NCBI RefSeq assembly: GCF_900112065.1
Contig: NZ_FOKE01000003.1
Span: 369,607-433,606, forward strand
Source: Cohnella sp. OV330
GTDB lineage: Bacteria > Bacillota > Bacilli > Paenibacillales > Paenibacillaceae
DNA: 64,000 bases
Direction: 5' to 3'
Shown: piece after piece, positions 53,356-61,809 of the stretch
Layout of the letters: every line of letters starts with the position of its first letter
How positions within the stretch are numbered: position 1 is the first letter of the stretch
The notes under the pieces: model-generated
Database searches by the model: none
Seen by the model: only the letters and a program-made list of their open reading frames with translations
Told to the model about the DNA's origin: nothing
Translations under genes and position numbers: made by a program

Positions 53356-53898
53356 CTAGCCGTAAAGCGCGATGCCGACCAGGCCGGACAGAAGGATAAC
53401 GACGAACGGATGCTTGTGCAAATAGATCAGCGAGAACAAGGAGCCTGCGAAAATGGCGATCTGGCACCAGGTCCGCCAGTCCGGCGTTCCCGTCCACAGG
53501 CCGGCATGCCGCGCGAACGATACGGCTGCGTATACGATCAATCCGACCACGACGGCCCGCAAGCCGTAAAATGCCGCCGCCACCCGAGGATGATCGCGAT
53601 AGCGAAAAAACAGCTTGCCTGCCGCAAGAATCAGGGCGAACGAAGGCAGTACGACCGCAAGCGCCGCCAAGGCGGCTCCGAGCCAGCCGGCCTGCTGATA
53701 GCCGACCGCGACCGCGATGTTGGTGGCGATCGGACCGGGCGACATGCCCGCGACGGCCACGATGTCCGCTAGCTGTCCGGCCTCCATCCAATGGTAGCGT
53801 TTCAGAATCTCTTCCTGAATGAGCGGGATCATCGCGTAGCCGCCGCCGAAGGAGACGAGCCCGACGAGGAGGAACATGGCGAACAGATGGATCAGCAT
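53356..53898 (-). CDS. Chromate transporter, short CHR subunit
   Basis: 180 aa, five to six membrane segments. It carries the CHR-domain motifs SFGGGYAMIPLIQEEIL near the N-terminus and GMSPGPIATNIAVAVGY. Short CHR proteins come as pairs of homologous proteins; the partner is the gene just upstream (23-base gap). The substrate is chromate/sulfate in known cases, not proven here. The FGE gene follows 9 bases later. Confidence 0.88.
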   Translation of the reverse strand: MLIHLFAMFLLVGLVSFGGGYAMIPLIQEEILKRYHWMEAGQLADIVAVAGMSPGPIATNIAVAVGYQQAGWLGAALAALAVVLPSFALILAAGKLFFRYRDHPRVAAAFYGLRAVVVGLIVYAAVSFARHAGLWTGTPDWRTWCQIAIFAGSLFSLIYLHKHPFVVILLSGLVGIALYG

Positions 53899-53921
53899 GT
53901 CTAAAACCTCATTTGCTCAGA

Positions 53922-54521
53922 TTATATCATGTAATCGAAGACCGGCTCTTTTTCCTTGATTTTCGGGCTTTTGCCCTTCATCCCGCGGAATTGTACCCAG
54001 AGGATGCCGGCGGTTGCGCCCAGCGCGACGACCCATAGCGGATGGATGCCGGTGAAAAGCAGGAGCGCGGCAGCCGCGGCCAGCGCGCCGGAGGCGAAGT
54101 CCACGATCGAAGATCGGGCGACCTTGATCGCCGCGAAGGCGATGAGCGCGGCGACCGTGGCGCGTATGGCGGTAAAAGCCGCTTCGATTTTCGGATTGTC
54201 CTTGAATTGAACGTAGAAGATCGACAAGACGATCATGAGGAGGAAGGTCGGCAGACAGATGCCGAGCAGCGCCGCGATCGCGCCGGACACGCCGCCGATC
54301 CGGTAGCCGATAAAGGCGGCCGAATTAGCCGCGACCGCGCCGGGCACCGTTCCCGATACCGCGAACAAATCGGCGATTTCCTCTTCGCGAAGCCACTGTT
54401 TCTTCTCGACGACCTCGCGTTCGATCGCCGGGATCAGCGCGTATCCGCCGCCGAACGTAAACGGGCTCATTTTCAGAAATACGAGGAAGAGCGAGAGATG
54501 GAGCTTTCTTTTATCGGTCAT
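53922..54521 (-). CDS. Chromate transporter, short CHR subunit (partner)
   Basis: ATG 54521 has GGGAGG 7 bases upstream, giving 199 aa. CHR motifs: MSPFTFGGGYALIPAIEREV and GTVPGAVAANSAAFIGYRIG. It has about six hydrophobic segments. First gene of the pair. Chromate pumps of this kind may also move sulfate, which would be a thematic link to the sulfatase, but that is speculation. Confidence 0.88.
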   Translation of the reverse strand: MTDKRKLHLSLFLVFLKMSPFTFGGGYALIPAIEREVVEKKQWLREEEIADLFAVSGTVPGAVAANSAAFIGYRIGGVSGAIAALLGICLPTFLLMIVLSIFYVQFKDNPKIEAAFTAIRATVAALIAFAAIKVARSSIVDFASGALAAAAALLLFTGIHPLWVVALGATAGILWVQFRGMKGKSPKIKEKEPVFDYMI

Positions 54522-54749
54522 GGCAAAGCCTCCCGTCTCCATCAGTATATCATCTTTATTCCAAAATGGTATTAAGTATTTATGGTGTGGGCCATAATAA
54601 CTTTTTATAGAAGATGTATAGCGACACTTAAATTCATTTTGGGATTAATCCGAGTGGAGGACGGGGTGTAGATCACCACAGGGCGTTTCGATATAATAAA
54701 AAGAATGATTGCAGACGAACGAACAAGCGAGCGAGGAAGTGCCCAGTCC

Positions 54750-55946
54750 ATGAACCGCGCGAATCGAGTGCCTACGTCCAAGGAATTGATCTATCGCCAT
54801 ATCGCCGAGCAGGGCTTCGCTTCGAAGGCCGAGCTGCTGGATCGTTTCCGGATTCCGAGCAGCACGCTTACGCGCACGCTTGAAGAGATGACCGCGGACC
54901 GGCTGATCCAGGCTTCGGGCCTTGGCCCGTCAAGCGGCGGCAGAAGGCCGATCGTGTACGAGACGAACCCGGCTTTCGGTTACTTTTTCGGCCTCGAGAT
55001 TTCCCGGTCGCATGCCTCGCTCGGCTTCTTCGACGTCCGCATGAACCCGATGTCGTTCACCCGCTGGCGCATGGACGAAGCGATGACGCCGGACAAGCTG
55101 ATCTCGCATGCGGAGAAAACGATCAAGGCCATTCTGTTCGACCACAAGATCGAGCCAAGCCAAGTAAAAGGCTTCGGCATCGGCGCCGTCGGCCCGCTGG
55201 ACCGCGAGCAAGGCGTCGTGCTTCGGCCGCTTCACTTCGCGGCGCCGGGCTGGCAGGACGTCCCGATCTGCCGAATGGCCGAGGAGGCGACCGGATTCAA
55301 GGCGCGCCTCGAGAACGGCGCGAACGCGGCGCTCATGGGCGAGCGCTGGGCGCTGCGGCGTTCCAATCCTCAGCATATGCTGTACGTGCATGCCGGGATC
55401 GGGCTGCGGTCCGCGATGATGTCGAACGGCCGGATCGTTCACGGCTCGATCGACTTGGAGGGCGCCGTCGGACAGATGATTATCCAGGCGGACGGCACGC
55501 GGCTGCACGATGGGGGCAACTTCGGCGCCTTGGAGGCGTACGCCTCCATTCAGGCGCTGGAAAAGCAGGCGCAATCGCAGGCCAAACTGGGACGCGGCGG
55601 CTGGACGGAGCAGCTGCGGCTCGCGCCGGATCAGATTCGCTACGAGGATCTGCTGCAGGCGCTAAGGCAGGGGCACCAGCCCGCGGTCGAGCTGTTCGAC
55701 GGCGCGGCGGCCTATCTGGGCATCGGCCTCGCCAACATGATCAATATGTTTCATCCGGAGACCGTCATCCTTGGCGGATCGCTCATCTACTCGGACGAGC
55801 GATTTTATCGGACCGCCATCGAGACCGCGCGCCAGAACGTTTACTACTATCCGGCCTACCAGCCGGTCTTCACCAAAGGCGAGCTTCGCGAAGACGCAGT
55901 CGCCACCGGCGCCGCGCTCATGATGTGGAGGAGCATGGAGGTTTAA
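54750..55946 (+). CDS. ROK family transcriptional regulator
   Basis: ATG 54750 has GAGGAAG upstream; ATG 54705 has none. The 398-aa product has an N-terminal winged helix (about 10-70, GFASKAELLDRFRIPSSTLT) and a ROK domain (about 80-395; GFGIGAVGPLDREQG, RLENGANAALMGERWALRRS, VILGGSL). The usual ROK zinc motif CxCGxxGC is missing; the equivalent place reads LHDGGNFGALEAYAS. It may therefore not bind zinc or phosphorylate sugar, and acts as a sensor-regulator. No sugar gene is immediately downstream; a terminator follows. Confidence 0.88.
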   Translation: MNRANRVPTSKELIYRHIAEQGFASKAELLDRFRIPSSTLTRTLEEMTADRLIQASGLGPSSGGRRPIVYETNPAFGYFFGLEISRSHASLGFFDVRMNPMSFTRWRMDEAMTPDKLISHAEKTIKAILFDHKIEPSQVKGFGIGAVGPLDREQGVVLRPLHFAAPGWQDVPICRMAEEATGFKARLENGANAALMGERWALRRSNPQHMLYVHAGIGLRSAMMSNGRIVHGSIDLEGAVGQMIIQADGTRLHDGGNFGALEAYASIQALEKQAQSQAKLGRGGWTEQLRLAPDQIRYEDLLQALRQGHQPAVELFDGAAAYLGIGLANMINMFHPETVILGGSLIYSDERFYRTAIETARQNVYYYPAYQPVFTKGELREDAVATGAALMMWRSMEV

Positions 55947-55956
55947 AAAGCACGAC

Positions 55957-56008
55957 AAAAGCCGCGAAGACGGCAGGAGCGTTTCCTGCGCGTTTTCGCG
56001 GTCTTTTC
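55957..56008 (+). terminator. Terminator between ROK and epoxide hydrolase genes
   Basis: AAAAGCCGCGAA pairs with TTCGCGGTCTTTT with a small bulge, and an inner GCAGGA/TCCTGC stem lies between. T-rich ends on both sides let it serve the convergent genes. Confidence 0.75.
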
Positions 56009-56049
56009 TTTTACCCAAGCCGTCGCATGACTCGTTAGCACGATCGCCG

Positions 56050-57219
56050 TCAGCGGCGAAGGCGTCCGAAAAAGATTCGCAGGTCTCCGGCTAATGCTTC
56101 CGGTTGATCGTATGCGGCAAAGTGAGTGCCCCGCTCGAATTCCGACCAGTGAACGATATTCGTATTGTCCCGCTCGGCGAATCTACGGATGGACTTGAAG
56201 TCGTCGCCGAATACGGCGAGACCGGTAGACATCCCGTTCGGACCCGCGGCCGAAGCTTCCGGATCGTGCGCGTTCTCGTAATAGAGCCGCGTTGACGATT
56301 CTGCCGTATTCGTCAGCCAATAGATCGAAGCGTTCGTCAACAGCGCATCGCGATCGATGGCGTCGACGTGGTCGCCGAAACCGTTGAACATCTCCGCGAT
56401 CCAGCTTAGCTGGCCAGCCGGGGAATCGGTCAGCCCGTAGGAGAGCGTCTGCGGACGCGTGGATTGGATGGCGTTGAAGCCGGCCCTTTCATGAAAGTTC
56501 GCCAGGAACTGAAGCCGCCGTCCGTCCTCCTCGGTGAGATCCGCCATCTCCGCGGGATCGCCGGACGGGAACGAGAACAGCTGAAGCACATGCAGGCCGA
56601 TCAGTCCATCCGGTTGCTGGAGGCCCATTTCCCGGGATACGAGCGCGCCGCAGTCGCTTCCGTGCACGCCGTACCGGTCGTACCCGAGGCGCGGCATCAG
56701 CTCCGCCCAAGCCTTGGCGATGCGTGCGATGTTCCAACCCGAATCCAGTGTCGAACCGGAGAAGCCGAATCCCGGCACGGAGGGAATGACGAGGTGGAAG
56801 GCATCCGCAGGATTGCCGCCGTGGCTGCGGGGATCGCTGAGCGGCCCGATGACGTTCAGGAACTCCGCGATCGAGCTGGGCCATGCGTGGGTCAGCAGGA
56901 GCGGGAGCGCGTCCGGCTCGGGCGAGCGAACATGGAGGAAGTGAACGTTCGCGCCTTGGATCTCCGTCGTGAACTGCGGGTACGCGTTCAGGCGCGCTTC
57001 TTGCTTGCGCCAGTCGAAGCCGTTCTGCCAGTAATCGGCCAACCCTTTGACGTACTCGAGCGATACGCCGTATTTCCATCCGGCGCCGTTCAGCGCGTTC
57101 GGCCAGCGGGTTCGAGACAGCCGATAGGCCAGGTCGTCAAGATCGGATTGCGGGATTTCCACGCGGAAAGGACGGATGTCCGCGTGTGCTGCGTTGCGAT
57201 TAAGTTGGTCTTGTTTCAT
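56050..57219 (-). CDS. Epoxide hydrolase family protein
   Basis: 389 aa. The N-terminal EHN domain (RPFRVEIPQSDLDDLAYRLS, RTRWPNALNGAGWKYGVSLE) is followed by an alpha/beta hydrolase fold with THAWPSS oxyanion region and nucleophile elbow HGSDCGA, where Asp is the expected nucleophile. A catalytic His is likely in RGTHFAAYDQPE. AGGAGGC precedes the ATG. Probable juvenile hormone/microsomal-type epoxide hydrolase; substrate unknown. Cytosolic. Confidence 0.88.
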   Translation of the reverse strand: MKQDQLNRNAAHADIRPFRVEIPQSDLDDLAYRLSRTRWPNALNGAGWKYGVSLEYVKGLADYWQNGFDWRKQEARLNAYPQFTTEIQGANVHFLHVRSPEPDALPLLLTHAWPSSIAEFLNVIGPLSDPRSHGGNPADAFHLVIPSVPGFGFSGSTLDSGWNIARIAKAWAELMPRLGYDRYGVHGSDCGALVSREMGLQQPDGLIGLHVLQLFSFPSGDPAEMADLTEEDGRRLQFLANFHERAGFNAIQSTRPQTLSYGLTDSPAGQLSWIAEMFNGFGDHVDAIDRDALLTNASIYWLTNTAESSTRLYYENAHDPEASAAGPNGMSTGLAVFGDDFKSIRRFAERDNTNIVHWSEFERGTHFAAYDQPEALAGDLRIFFGRLRR

Positions 57220-57328
57220 TTAAATGCCTCCTTAGGATCTCTTCCGTTTCGTTATCAACCTTACATATCTCATGATAGCGCAGGGTTTCTGACAACAGTT
57301 TGTCAGGAAGAAACGGAGGTTCCCGAGA

Positions 57329-57369
57329 ATAAAAAAGGCCCGCTCTCCGGGTATTCCGGGAAGCGGGCC
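57329..57369 (-). terminator. Terminator of the XRE-cupin gene
   Basis: On the minus strand GGCCCGCT and AGCGGGCC, extended through CCCGG/CCGGA, form the stem followed by TTTTTTATT. It lies 9 bases after the stop. Confidence 0.85.
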
Positions 57370-57377
57370 TGCGCGCA

Positions 57378-57932
57378 TCATGAGGGGTAATGAATGAGCG
57401 TAATATAGGTAGTGATCTGGCCGGTATTGTTCCGGTACGCGTGCGGCTGGTCCGCGGGGAAGCGCACGGCGTTGCCCGCGGAGACCGCGTACGTCTCGCC
57501 GCCGACCTCGACGTCGAGCGAGCCGTCCGTCACGACGATATATTCCTCGACCGCTTCGTTGTGCGGCTCCGATTCGTGGCTGCAGCCGGGATCCATGTTG
57601 ACCGCGTACATTTCGAAGCCTTTGCGCTGGTCGAAGGGGAACATCGGAAACGCGCGGTAGGCGCCGTCTTCCTCTAAAAACGGCTCGATCTCGGCCATAT
57701 CGACGAACGTGACATCCGCCTTTGCCTCTTCGATAAGCGACGTAAATGAAATCTTTAATCCGTTGACGATTTTCCACAGCACGGAAATCGTCGGATTGGA
57801 GTCGCCACGCTCGATCTGGCCGATCATCGCTTTGCTGACGCCCGTCAGCTCGGCCACCTGGTCAAGGCTAAGGCCGCGCGATTTGCGCACGGCTTGCAGG
57901 TTTTTGCCGACTTTCTTATGAATCGCGTCCAT
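57378..57932 (-). CDS. XRE family regulator with cupin sensor domain
   Basis: ATG 57932 has TTAGGTGG 5 bases upstream; the ATG-like start at 57941 overlaps that site. The 184-aa product has an XRE helix-turn-helix (about 5-62; GLSLDQVAELTGVSKAMIGQ, ERGDSNPTISVLWKIVNGLK) and a C-terminal cupin (about 105-182; HNEAVEEYIVVTDGSLDVEV, FPADQPHAYRNN). Such proteins often regulate amino acid or polyamine catabolism and sense a small ligand in the cupin. It is divergent from tdh-kbl and is the natural candidate to bind the palindromes between them. Confidence 0.9.
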   Translation of the reverse strand: MDAIHKKVGKNLQAVRKSRGLSLDQVAELTGVSKAMIGQIERGDSNPTISVLWKIVNGLKISFTSLIEEAKADVTFVDMAEIEPFLEEDGAYRAFPMFPFDQRKGFEMYAVNMDPGCSHESEPHNEAVEEYIVVTDGSLDVEVGGETYAVSAGNAVRFPADQPHAYRNNTGQITTYITLIHYPS

Positions 57933-58006
57933 CGTAACCACCTAAGTCCCGTTATTTTCTCTCCATTATACCGAACGCAAGGCGAATATAAACCCATATA
58001 ATTAGA

Positions 58007-58046
58007 TTGTGCAATATATAATACAATTGTATAATATGTTGTACAA
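58007..58046 (+). promoter_or_regulatory. tdh promoter with three phased palindromic sites
   Basis: Three 8-base near-palindromes, TTGTGCAA (58007-58014), ACAATTGT (58023-58030) and TTGTACAA (58039-58046), have centres exactly 16 bases apart. A TATAAT -10 (58030-58035) has TTGTGC 17 bases upstream as -35. The sites thus cover -35, spacer/-10 and the transcription start. The likely binder is the divergent XRE-cupin protein. Confidence 0.65.
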
Positions 58047-58078
58047 AGCAGATTTAACTCGATACGAGGGTGATGAGA

Positions 58079-59125
58079 ATGCGGGAGAAAACGATGCTCG
58101 GCCTGGTCAAGCCGAATCGGGGACCGGGCGCGGCGCTGATGGAGGTGCCGGTGCCGGTCCCGGGACCCGAAGAAGTATTGGTCCGGGTGAAGGCGTCCTC
58201 GATTTGCGGCACGGATCTTCATATCTATAATTGGGATTCCTGGGCCGAGAGCGCGGTCGTTACGCCGAACGTTTTCGGACACGAGTTCGCCGGCGTCGTC
58301 GTTGACATCGGCGAGCGTGTGGCGAACGTCAAGGTCGGCGACCATGTCTCCGGCGAAGGCCACATCGTTTGCGGCACCTGCAAAGCTTGCCGTACGGGCA
58401 ATGCGCATGTCTGCGCCCGCACGCGCAGCTTCGGCATCTCGGCGCCGGGCTGCTTCGCCGAGTATGCAGTGCTGCCGGCCGGCAATGTGATTCACAACCG
58501 GCCGGAGATGCCGTTCGAGCTGGCATGCTTGCAGGATCCGCTCGGCAATGCCGTGCAGACAGTGCTTGCCGGCGACATCGTCGGCAGGTCCGTCGCCGTG
58601 ATCGGTACGGGCGCGATCGGGTTGATGGCGATCGCCGTCGCGCGCGCGTGCGGCGCGGGCAAGATCATCGCCGTCGACGTCCGCGCCAACCGGCTGGAGA
58701 TGGCGAAGCGGATGGGCGCCGACGCGCTCGTCAACAGCGCGGAGACGCCGATGGCCGAAGCGGTTCGCGCGCTGACCGAAGGCGAAGGGGCCGAGGTCGT
58801 GCTCGAGATGTCCGGCCATCCGGCGGCGATCCGGGGCGGATTCGAGGCGGCGGCGAACGCGGGGCGCATATCGCTGCTCGGCATTCCGACGGACGATGTG
58901 CCGATCGATCTGGCGCGCCATCTCATTTTCAAAGGGATCAGCGTCCACGGCATTACCGGACGTCGTATGTACGAGACGTGGTACCAGATGAAAGGACTGC
59001 TCGATTCGGGGGCGCTGCGGCTGGACGGACTGGTCACGCATACGTTCACGCTGGACCGCTACGAAGAGGCGTTCGAGCTGGTGAAGTCGGGCAATTGCGG
59101 CAAGGTCGTCTTTACGCACGGTTGA
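58079..59125 (+). CDS. tdh: L-threonine 3-dehydrogenase
   Basis: ATG 58079 lies 8 bases after CGAGGG and gives 348 aa, the usual length. A zinc medium-chain dehydrogenase: catalytic zinc ligands Cys43 and the His68-Glu69 pair (FGHEFAG), a structural zinc loop with four Cys (CGTCKACRTGNAHVC), and a Rossmann motif GTGAIGLMAI followed by VDVRANRLEMAKRMGAD (NAD). The ITGRRMYETWYQM segment is typical of Tdh rather than sorbitol dehydrogenase. It oxidises threonine to 2-amino-3-ketobutyrate, which the next enzyme cleaves. Probably regulated by the divergent XRE-cupin protein. Confidence 0.93.
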   Translation: MREKTMLGLVKPNRGPGAALMEVPVPVPGPEEVLVRVKASSICGTDLHIYNWDSWAESAVVTPNVFGHEFAGVVVDIGERVANVKVGDHVSGEGHIVCGTCKACRTGNAHVCARTRSFGISAPGCFAEYAVLPAGNVIHNRPEMPFELACLQDPLGNAVQTVLAGDIVGRSVAVIGTGAIGLMAIAVARACGAGKIIAVDVRANRLEMAKRMGADALVNSAETPMAEAVRALTEGEGAEVVLEMSGHPAAIRGGFEAAANAGRISLLGIPTDDVPIDLARHLIFKGISVHGITGRRMYETWYQMKGLLDSGALRLDGLVTHTFTLDRYEEAFELVKSGNCGKVVFTHG

Positions 59126-59164
59126 GCTTTGAAGCGAAGATTGGAAGGAGTCGACATATACACG

Positions 59165-60340
59165 ATGGCAAACTTGGACTTTTTATCGAAGGAACTCGAG
59201 CAGCTTCGGGCCGACGGCAGATACCGGCCGCTCACGGAATGGGAGGGCGGATCGGGCAGTTGGATGACGCTCGGCGGACGCCGGGTGCTCCAGATGTCCT
59301 CCAACAACTACCTGGGCTTGACCGCGCATCCGGAGCTGAAGCGCGCGGCGATCGAAGCGATCGAAAAATACGGCGTCGGCAGCGGCTCCGTCCGTACGAT
59401 CGCCGGCACGCTCGACATACACGGCGAGCTCGAGCGCGAGCTGGCCGCGTTTAAGGGCACGGAGGCGACGCTTGTTTTCCAATCCGGATTCACGACGAAC
59501 CAGGGCATCCTCGGGTCGATCCTGGGTTCCGACGATGTCGTGATCAGCGACGAGCTCAACCATGCCAGCATCATCGACGGCATCCGGCTGACCAAGGCGA
59601 GCCGCAAAGTGTACGCGCACAAAAATCTCGACCAGCTGGAGCACGCGCTGAAGGAGAGCGCGTCCTACCGGGCCCGCGTCGTCGTCACCGACGGGGTGTT
59701 CAGCATGGACGGCGACATCGCGCCGCTGCCCGCCATCGTCGAACTCGCGGAGCGGTACGATGCCGTCGTCTACGTCGACGACGCGCATGCCAGCGGCGTC
59801 CTCGGACGCAACGGCAAAGGCTCGACCGACCACTTCGGCCTTCATGGCCGGGTGCACATCCAGGTCGGCACGCTGTCCAAGGCGATCGGCGTATCGGGCG
59901 GATACATGGCGGGCTCCGCGCTGCTCAAAGATTATTTGATCCACAAAGCGCGCTCGTTTCTGTTCAGTACGTCGCAGACGCCTGCCGTCGCGGCATCGTG
60001 CCTGGCGGCCGTCCGCGTGCTGGGGCGCAGTCCGGAGCTGATCGATCGGCTGTGGAGCAACGCGAATTATTGCAGGGAGAAGCTCCTCTCGCTCGGCTTC
60101 GACTGCGGCATGAGCGAGACGCCGATCATCCCGATCATCGTCGGCTCGCCCGCGGACACGATGCGCTTCTCCGACGCGCTGCTCGCCGAAGGCGTGTACG
60201 CGCAGGGCATCGTCTACCCGACCGTCGCCATGGACAAGGGGAGAGTCCGCCTGATCGTGACCGCTTCCCATACGCGTGAGGATCTGGACTTCGCCTTGGA
60301 CGTGCTGGCGCGCACGGGGCGAACCGCCGGGCTGATCTGA
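59165..60340 (+). CDS. kbl: Glycine C-acetyltransferase (2-amino-3-ketobutyrate CoA ligase)
   Basis: ATG 59165 gives 391 aa, as expected; the GGAAGGAG upstream is rather far (14 bases), and TTG 59141 is an alternative. An alpha-oxoamine synthase: SSNNYLGLTAHPELK, GSGSVRTIAGT, DDAHASGVLGRNGKGS, and the PLP lysine in GTLSKAIGVSGGY. BioF and related enzymes share the fold, but position next to tdh supports Kbl. It uses CoA to split aminoketobutyrate to glycine and acetyl-CoA. Separated from tdh by 39 bases. Confidence 0.92.
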   Translation: MANLDFLSKELEQLRADGRYRPLTEWEGGSGSWMTLGGRRVLQMSSNNYLGLTAHPELKRAAIEAIEKYGVGSGSVRTIAGTLDIHGELERELAAFKGTEATLVFQSGFTTNQGILGSILGSDDVVISDELNHASIIDGIRLTKASRKVYAHKNLDQLEHALKESASYRARVVVTDGVFSMDGDIAPLPAIVELAERYDAVVYVDDAHASGVLGRNGKGSTDHFGLHGRVHIQVGTLSKAIGVSGGYMAGSALLKDYLIHKARSFLFSTSQTPAVAASCLAAVRVLGRSPELIDRLWSNANYCREKLLSLGFDCGMSETPIIPIIVGSPADTMRFSDALLAEGVYAQGIVYPTVAMDKGRVRLIVTASHTREDLDFALDVLARTGRTAGLI

Positions 60341-60397
60341 TTCATGCCGCCGCCCTCGGCCGAATAGGATAGGAGGTATCCACACGGTCGAGGGGGT

Positions 60398-61354
60398 ATG
60401 GGATTGGAGTATCGGAAATTGGGAGCCTCGGGACTTAAGGTCAGCGAGATCAGTTTGGGAAGCTGGCTGACTTACGGCGGCTATGTCGGCAAGGAAGCGG
60501 CTCGTCAGTCTATACTTAAAGCATACGATGCGGGCGTTAATTTTTTCGATACGGCCAACGTCTACATGCAAGGAGAAGCGGAGCGGGTCGTCGGCGAGGC
60601 GCTGTCGCGGCTCCCTAGGTCTACTTACGTACTGGCGACGAAGGTCAGAGGGCCGATGGGCGATCTGCCGAACCAGCAGGGATTGTCGCGCAAGCACATC
60701 ATGGAGCAATGCGACGCCTCGCTCAAACGGCTGGGCACCGATTATATCGATCTTTACTACTGCCATTATCCCGACACCGAGACGCCTATGGAAGAGACTT
60801 ACCGGGCGATGGACGATTTGGTGGGGCAGGGCAAGGTACTCTACGTCGGATTCAGCAACATGTCGGCGTCGGACATCAAGCAAGCCGTCGGCGTCGTGGA
60901 GCGGCGCGGCCTGCGCCCTATCGTCGCGAACCAGCCGCTGTACAATATGTTCGCGGCGGATATCGAGGCGGAGGTGCTGCCGCTATGCGACCGCCATGGC
61001 ATCGGGCAGGTCGTGTACTCGCCGCTGGCGCAGGGCGTGCTGGCCGGCCGGTTCAAGTCGGTCTCCGACTTGACCGGCTCCGCCAGGGCGGCCGACGCGA
61101 ACGGCGGCGAAGCCGTCCGGTCCTGGCTGAAGGAAGAATACGTCGACCGGGCGCGAATCCTGCAGGAGATGGCCTCCGACTTCGGGTTGACGCTGTCCCA
61201 GCTTGCGCTCGCATGGACGCTGCGCCATCCGCAGGTCGCCAGCGCCATCGTCGGCGCCAGCAGGCCGGAGCAGGTCGAGGAGAACGTCCGCGCCTCCGGC
61301 GTTCGGCTCAGCGGCGCGCAGTGGGCGGAGTTCGAGGCCGTGCTGGGCGGGTAA
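60398..61354 (+). CDS. Aldo/keto reductase, Kv-beta-like
   Basis: 318 aa. ATG 60398 behind GAGGGGG. The TIM-barrel reductase motifs are present: GSWLTYGG, FFDTANVY (Asp/Tyr), LATKVRG (Lys), IDLYYCHYPD (His), VANQPLYNMF and YSPLAQGVLAGRF, and a C-terminal IVGASRPEQVEENV for NADPH. It resembles the voltage-gated potassium channel beta-subunit-like group. It may be co-transcribed with tdh-kbl (57-base gap) and is followed by a terminator; substrate unknown. Confidence 0.9.
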   Translation: MGLEYRKLGASGLKVSEISLGSWLTYGGYVGKEAARQSILKAYDAGVNFFDTANVYMQGEAERVVGEALSRLPRSTYVLATKVRGPMGDLPNQQGLSRKHIMEQCDASLKRLGTDYIDLYYCHYPDTETPMEETYRAMDDLVGQGKVLYVGFSNMSASDIKQAVGVVERRGLRPIVANQPLYNMFAADIEAEVLPLCDRHGIGQVVYSPLAQGVLAGRFKSVSDLTGSARAADANGGEAVRSWLKEEYVDRARILQEMASDFGLTLSQLALAWTLRHPQVASAIVGASRPEQVEENVRASGVRLSGAQWAEFEAVLGG

Positions 61355-61372
61355 ATCAATTGACTGCGAACG

Positions 61373-61415
61373 AAAGCCCTTGTATATCCGGCCTTTGCCG
61401 GAGACAAGGGCTTTT
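61373..61415 (+). terminator. Terminator after the aldo/keto reductase gene
   Basis: AAAGCCCTTGT and ACAAGGGCTTT pair, with an inner TCCGG/CCGGA stem, followed by TT. Confidence 0.85.
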
Positions 61416-61809
61416 TCGCGATGGTCGGATTTGGTTCGCTTTCCCTTGCGCTGCGCTAGCCCGGGGCCGCGGATTCTGATCTGAAATAAATATCGGCACG
61501 CTCGCGGACGGACGAGGGCGAGCCGTTCGACTTCAGGGCGCACGTGCAGCGCGAAGGCGAGGGGAATGGAGTTTGAGGCAAGTGGTTCTACGAGGCGAAC
61601 GCGAGTCCGCAGACCCGGCATCACGAGCATGAGCGGGCGGCATCCGCGATCGCCTATGCGATTCATCTTGCGGGAGGCGGCGCGGGCTGGAACGGTTGGG
61701 ACGGAGTTTTAGAGGGAAATTGCCCCATGCTATAGAGTATGGTGTTGCAGATTCTGATTGCTATACTGAAAGAATCAGAACGAACAGAACGAACGAGGAG
61801 CGTGGGGAT
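61416..61809. other. Intergenic region with a possible operator
   Basis: No supportable gene; one frame is open between 61640 and 61735 but matches nothing known. Just upstream of the methyltransferase, TTCTGATT (61752-61759) and AATCAGAA (61773-61780) form a perfect inverted repeat enclosing TATACT (61762-61767), a candidate -10 without a clear -35. Confidence 0.4.

Noticed and set aside
61640..61735. Possible remnant gene reading KWFYEANASPQTRHHEHERA before the methyltransferase.
   Set aside because: Only a short open stretch between stops, with no start, no ribosome-binding site and no recognised family; chance openness in GC-rich DNA is as likely.
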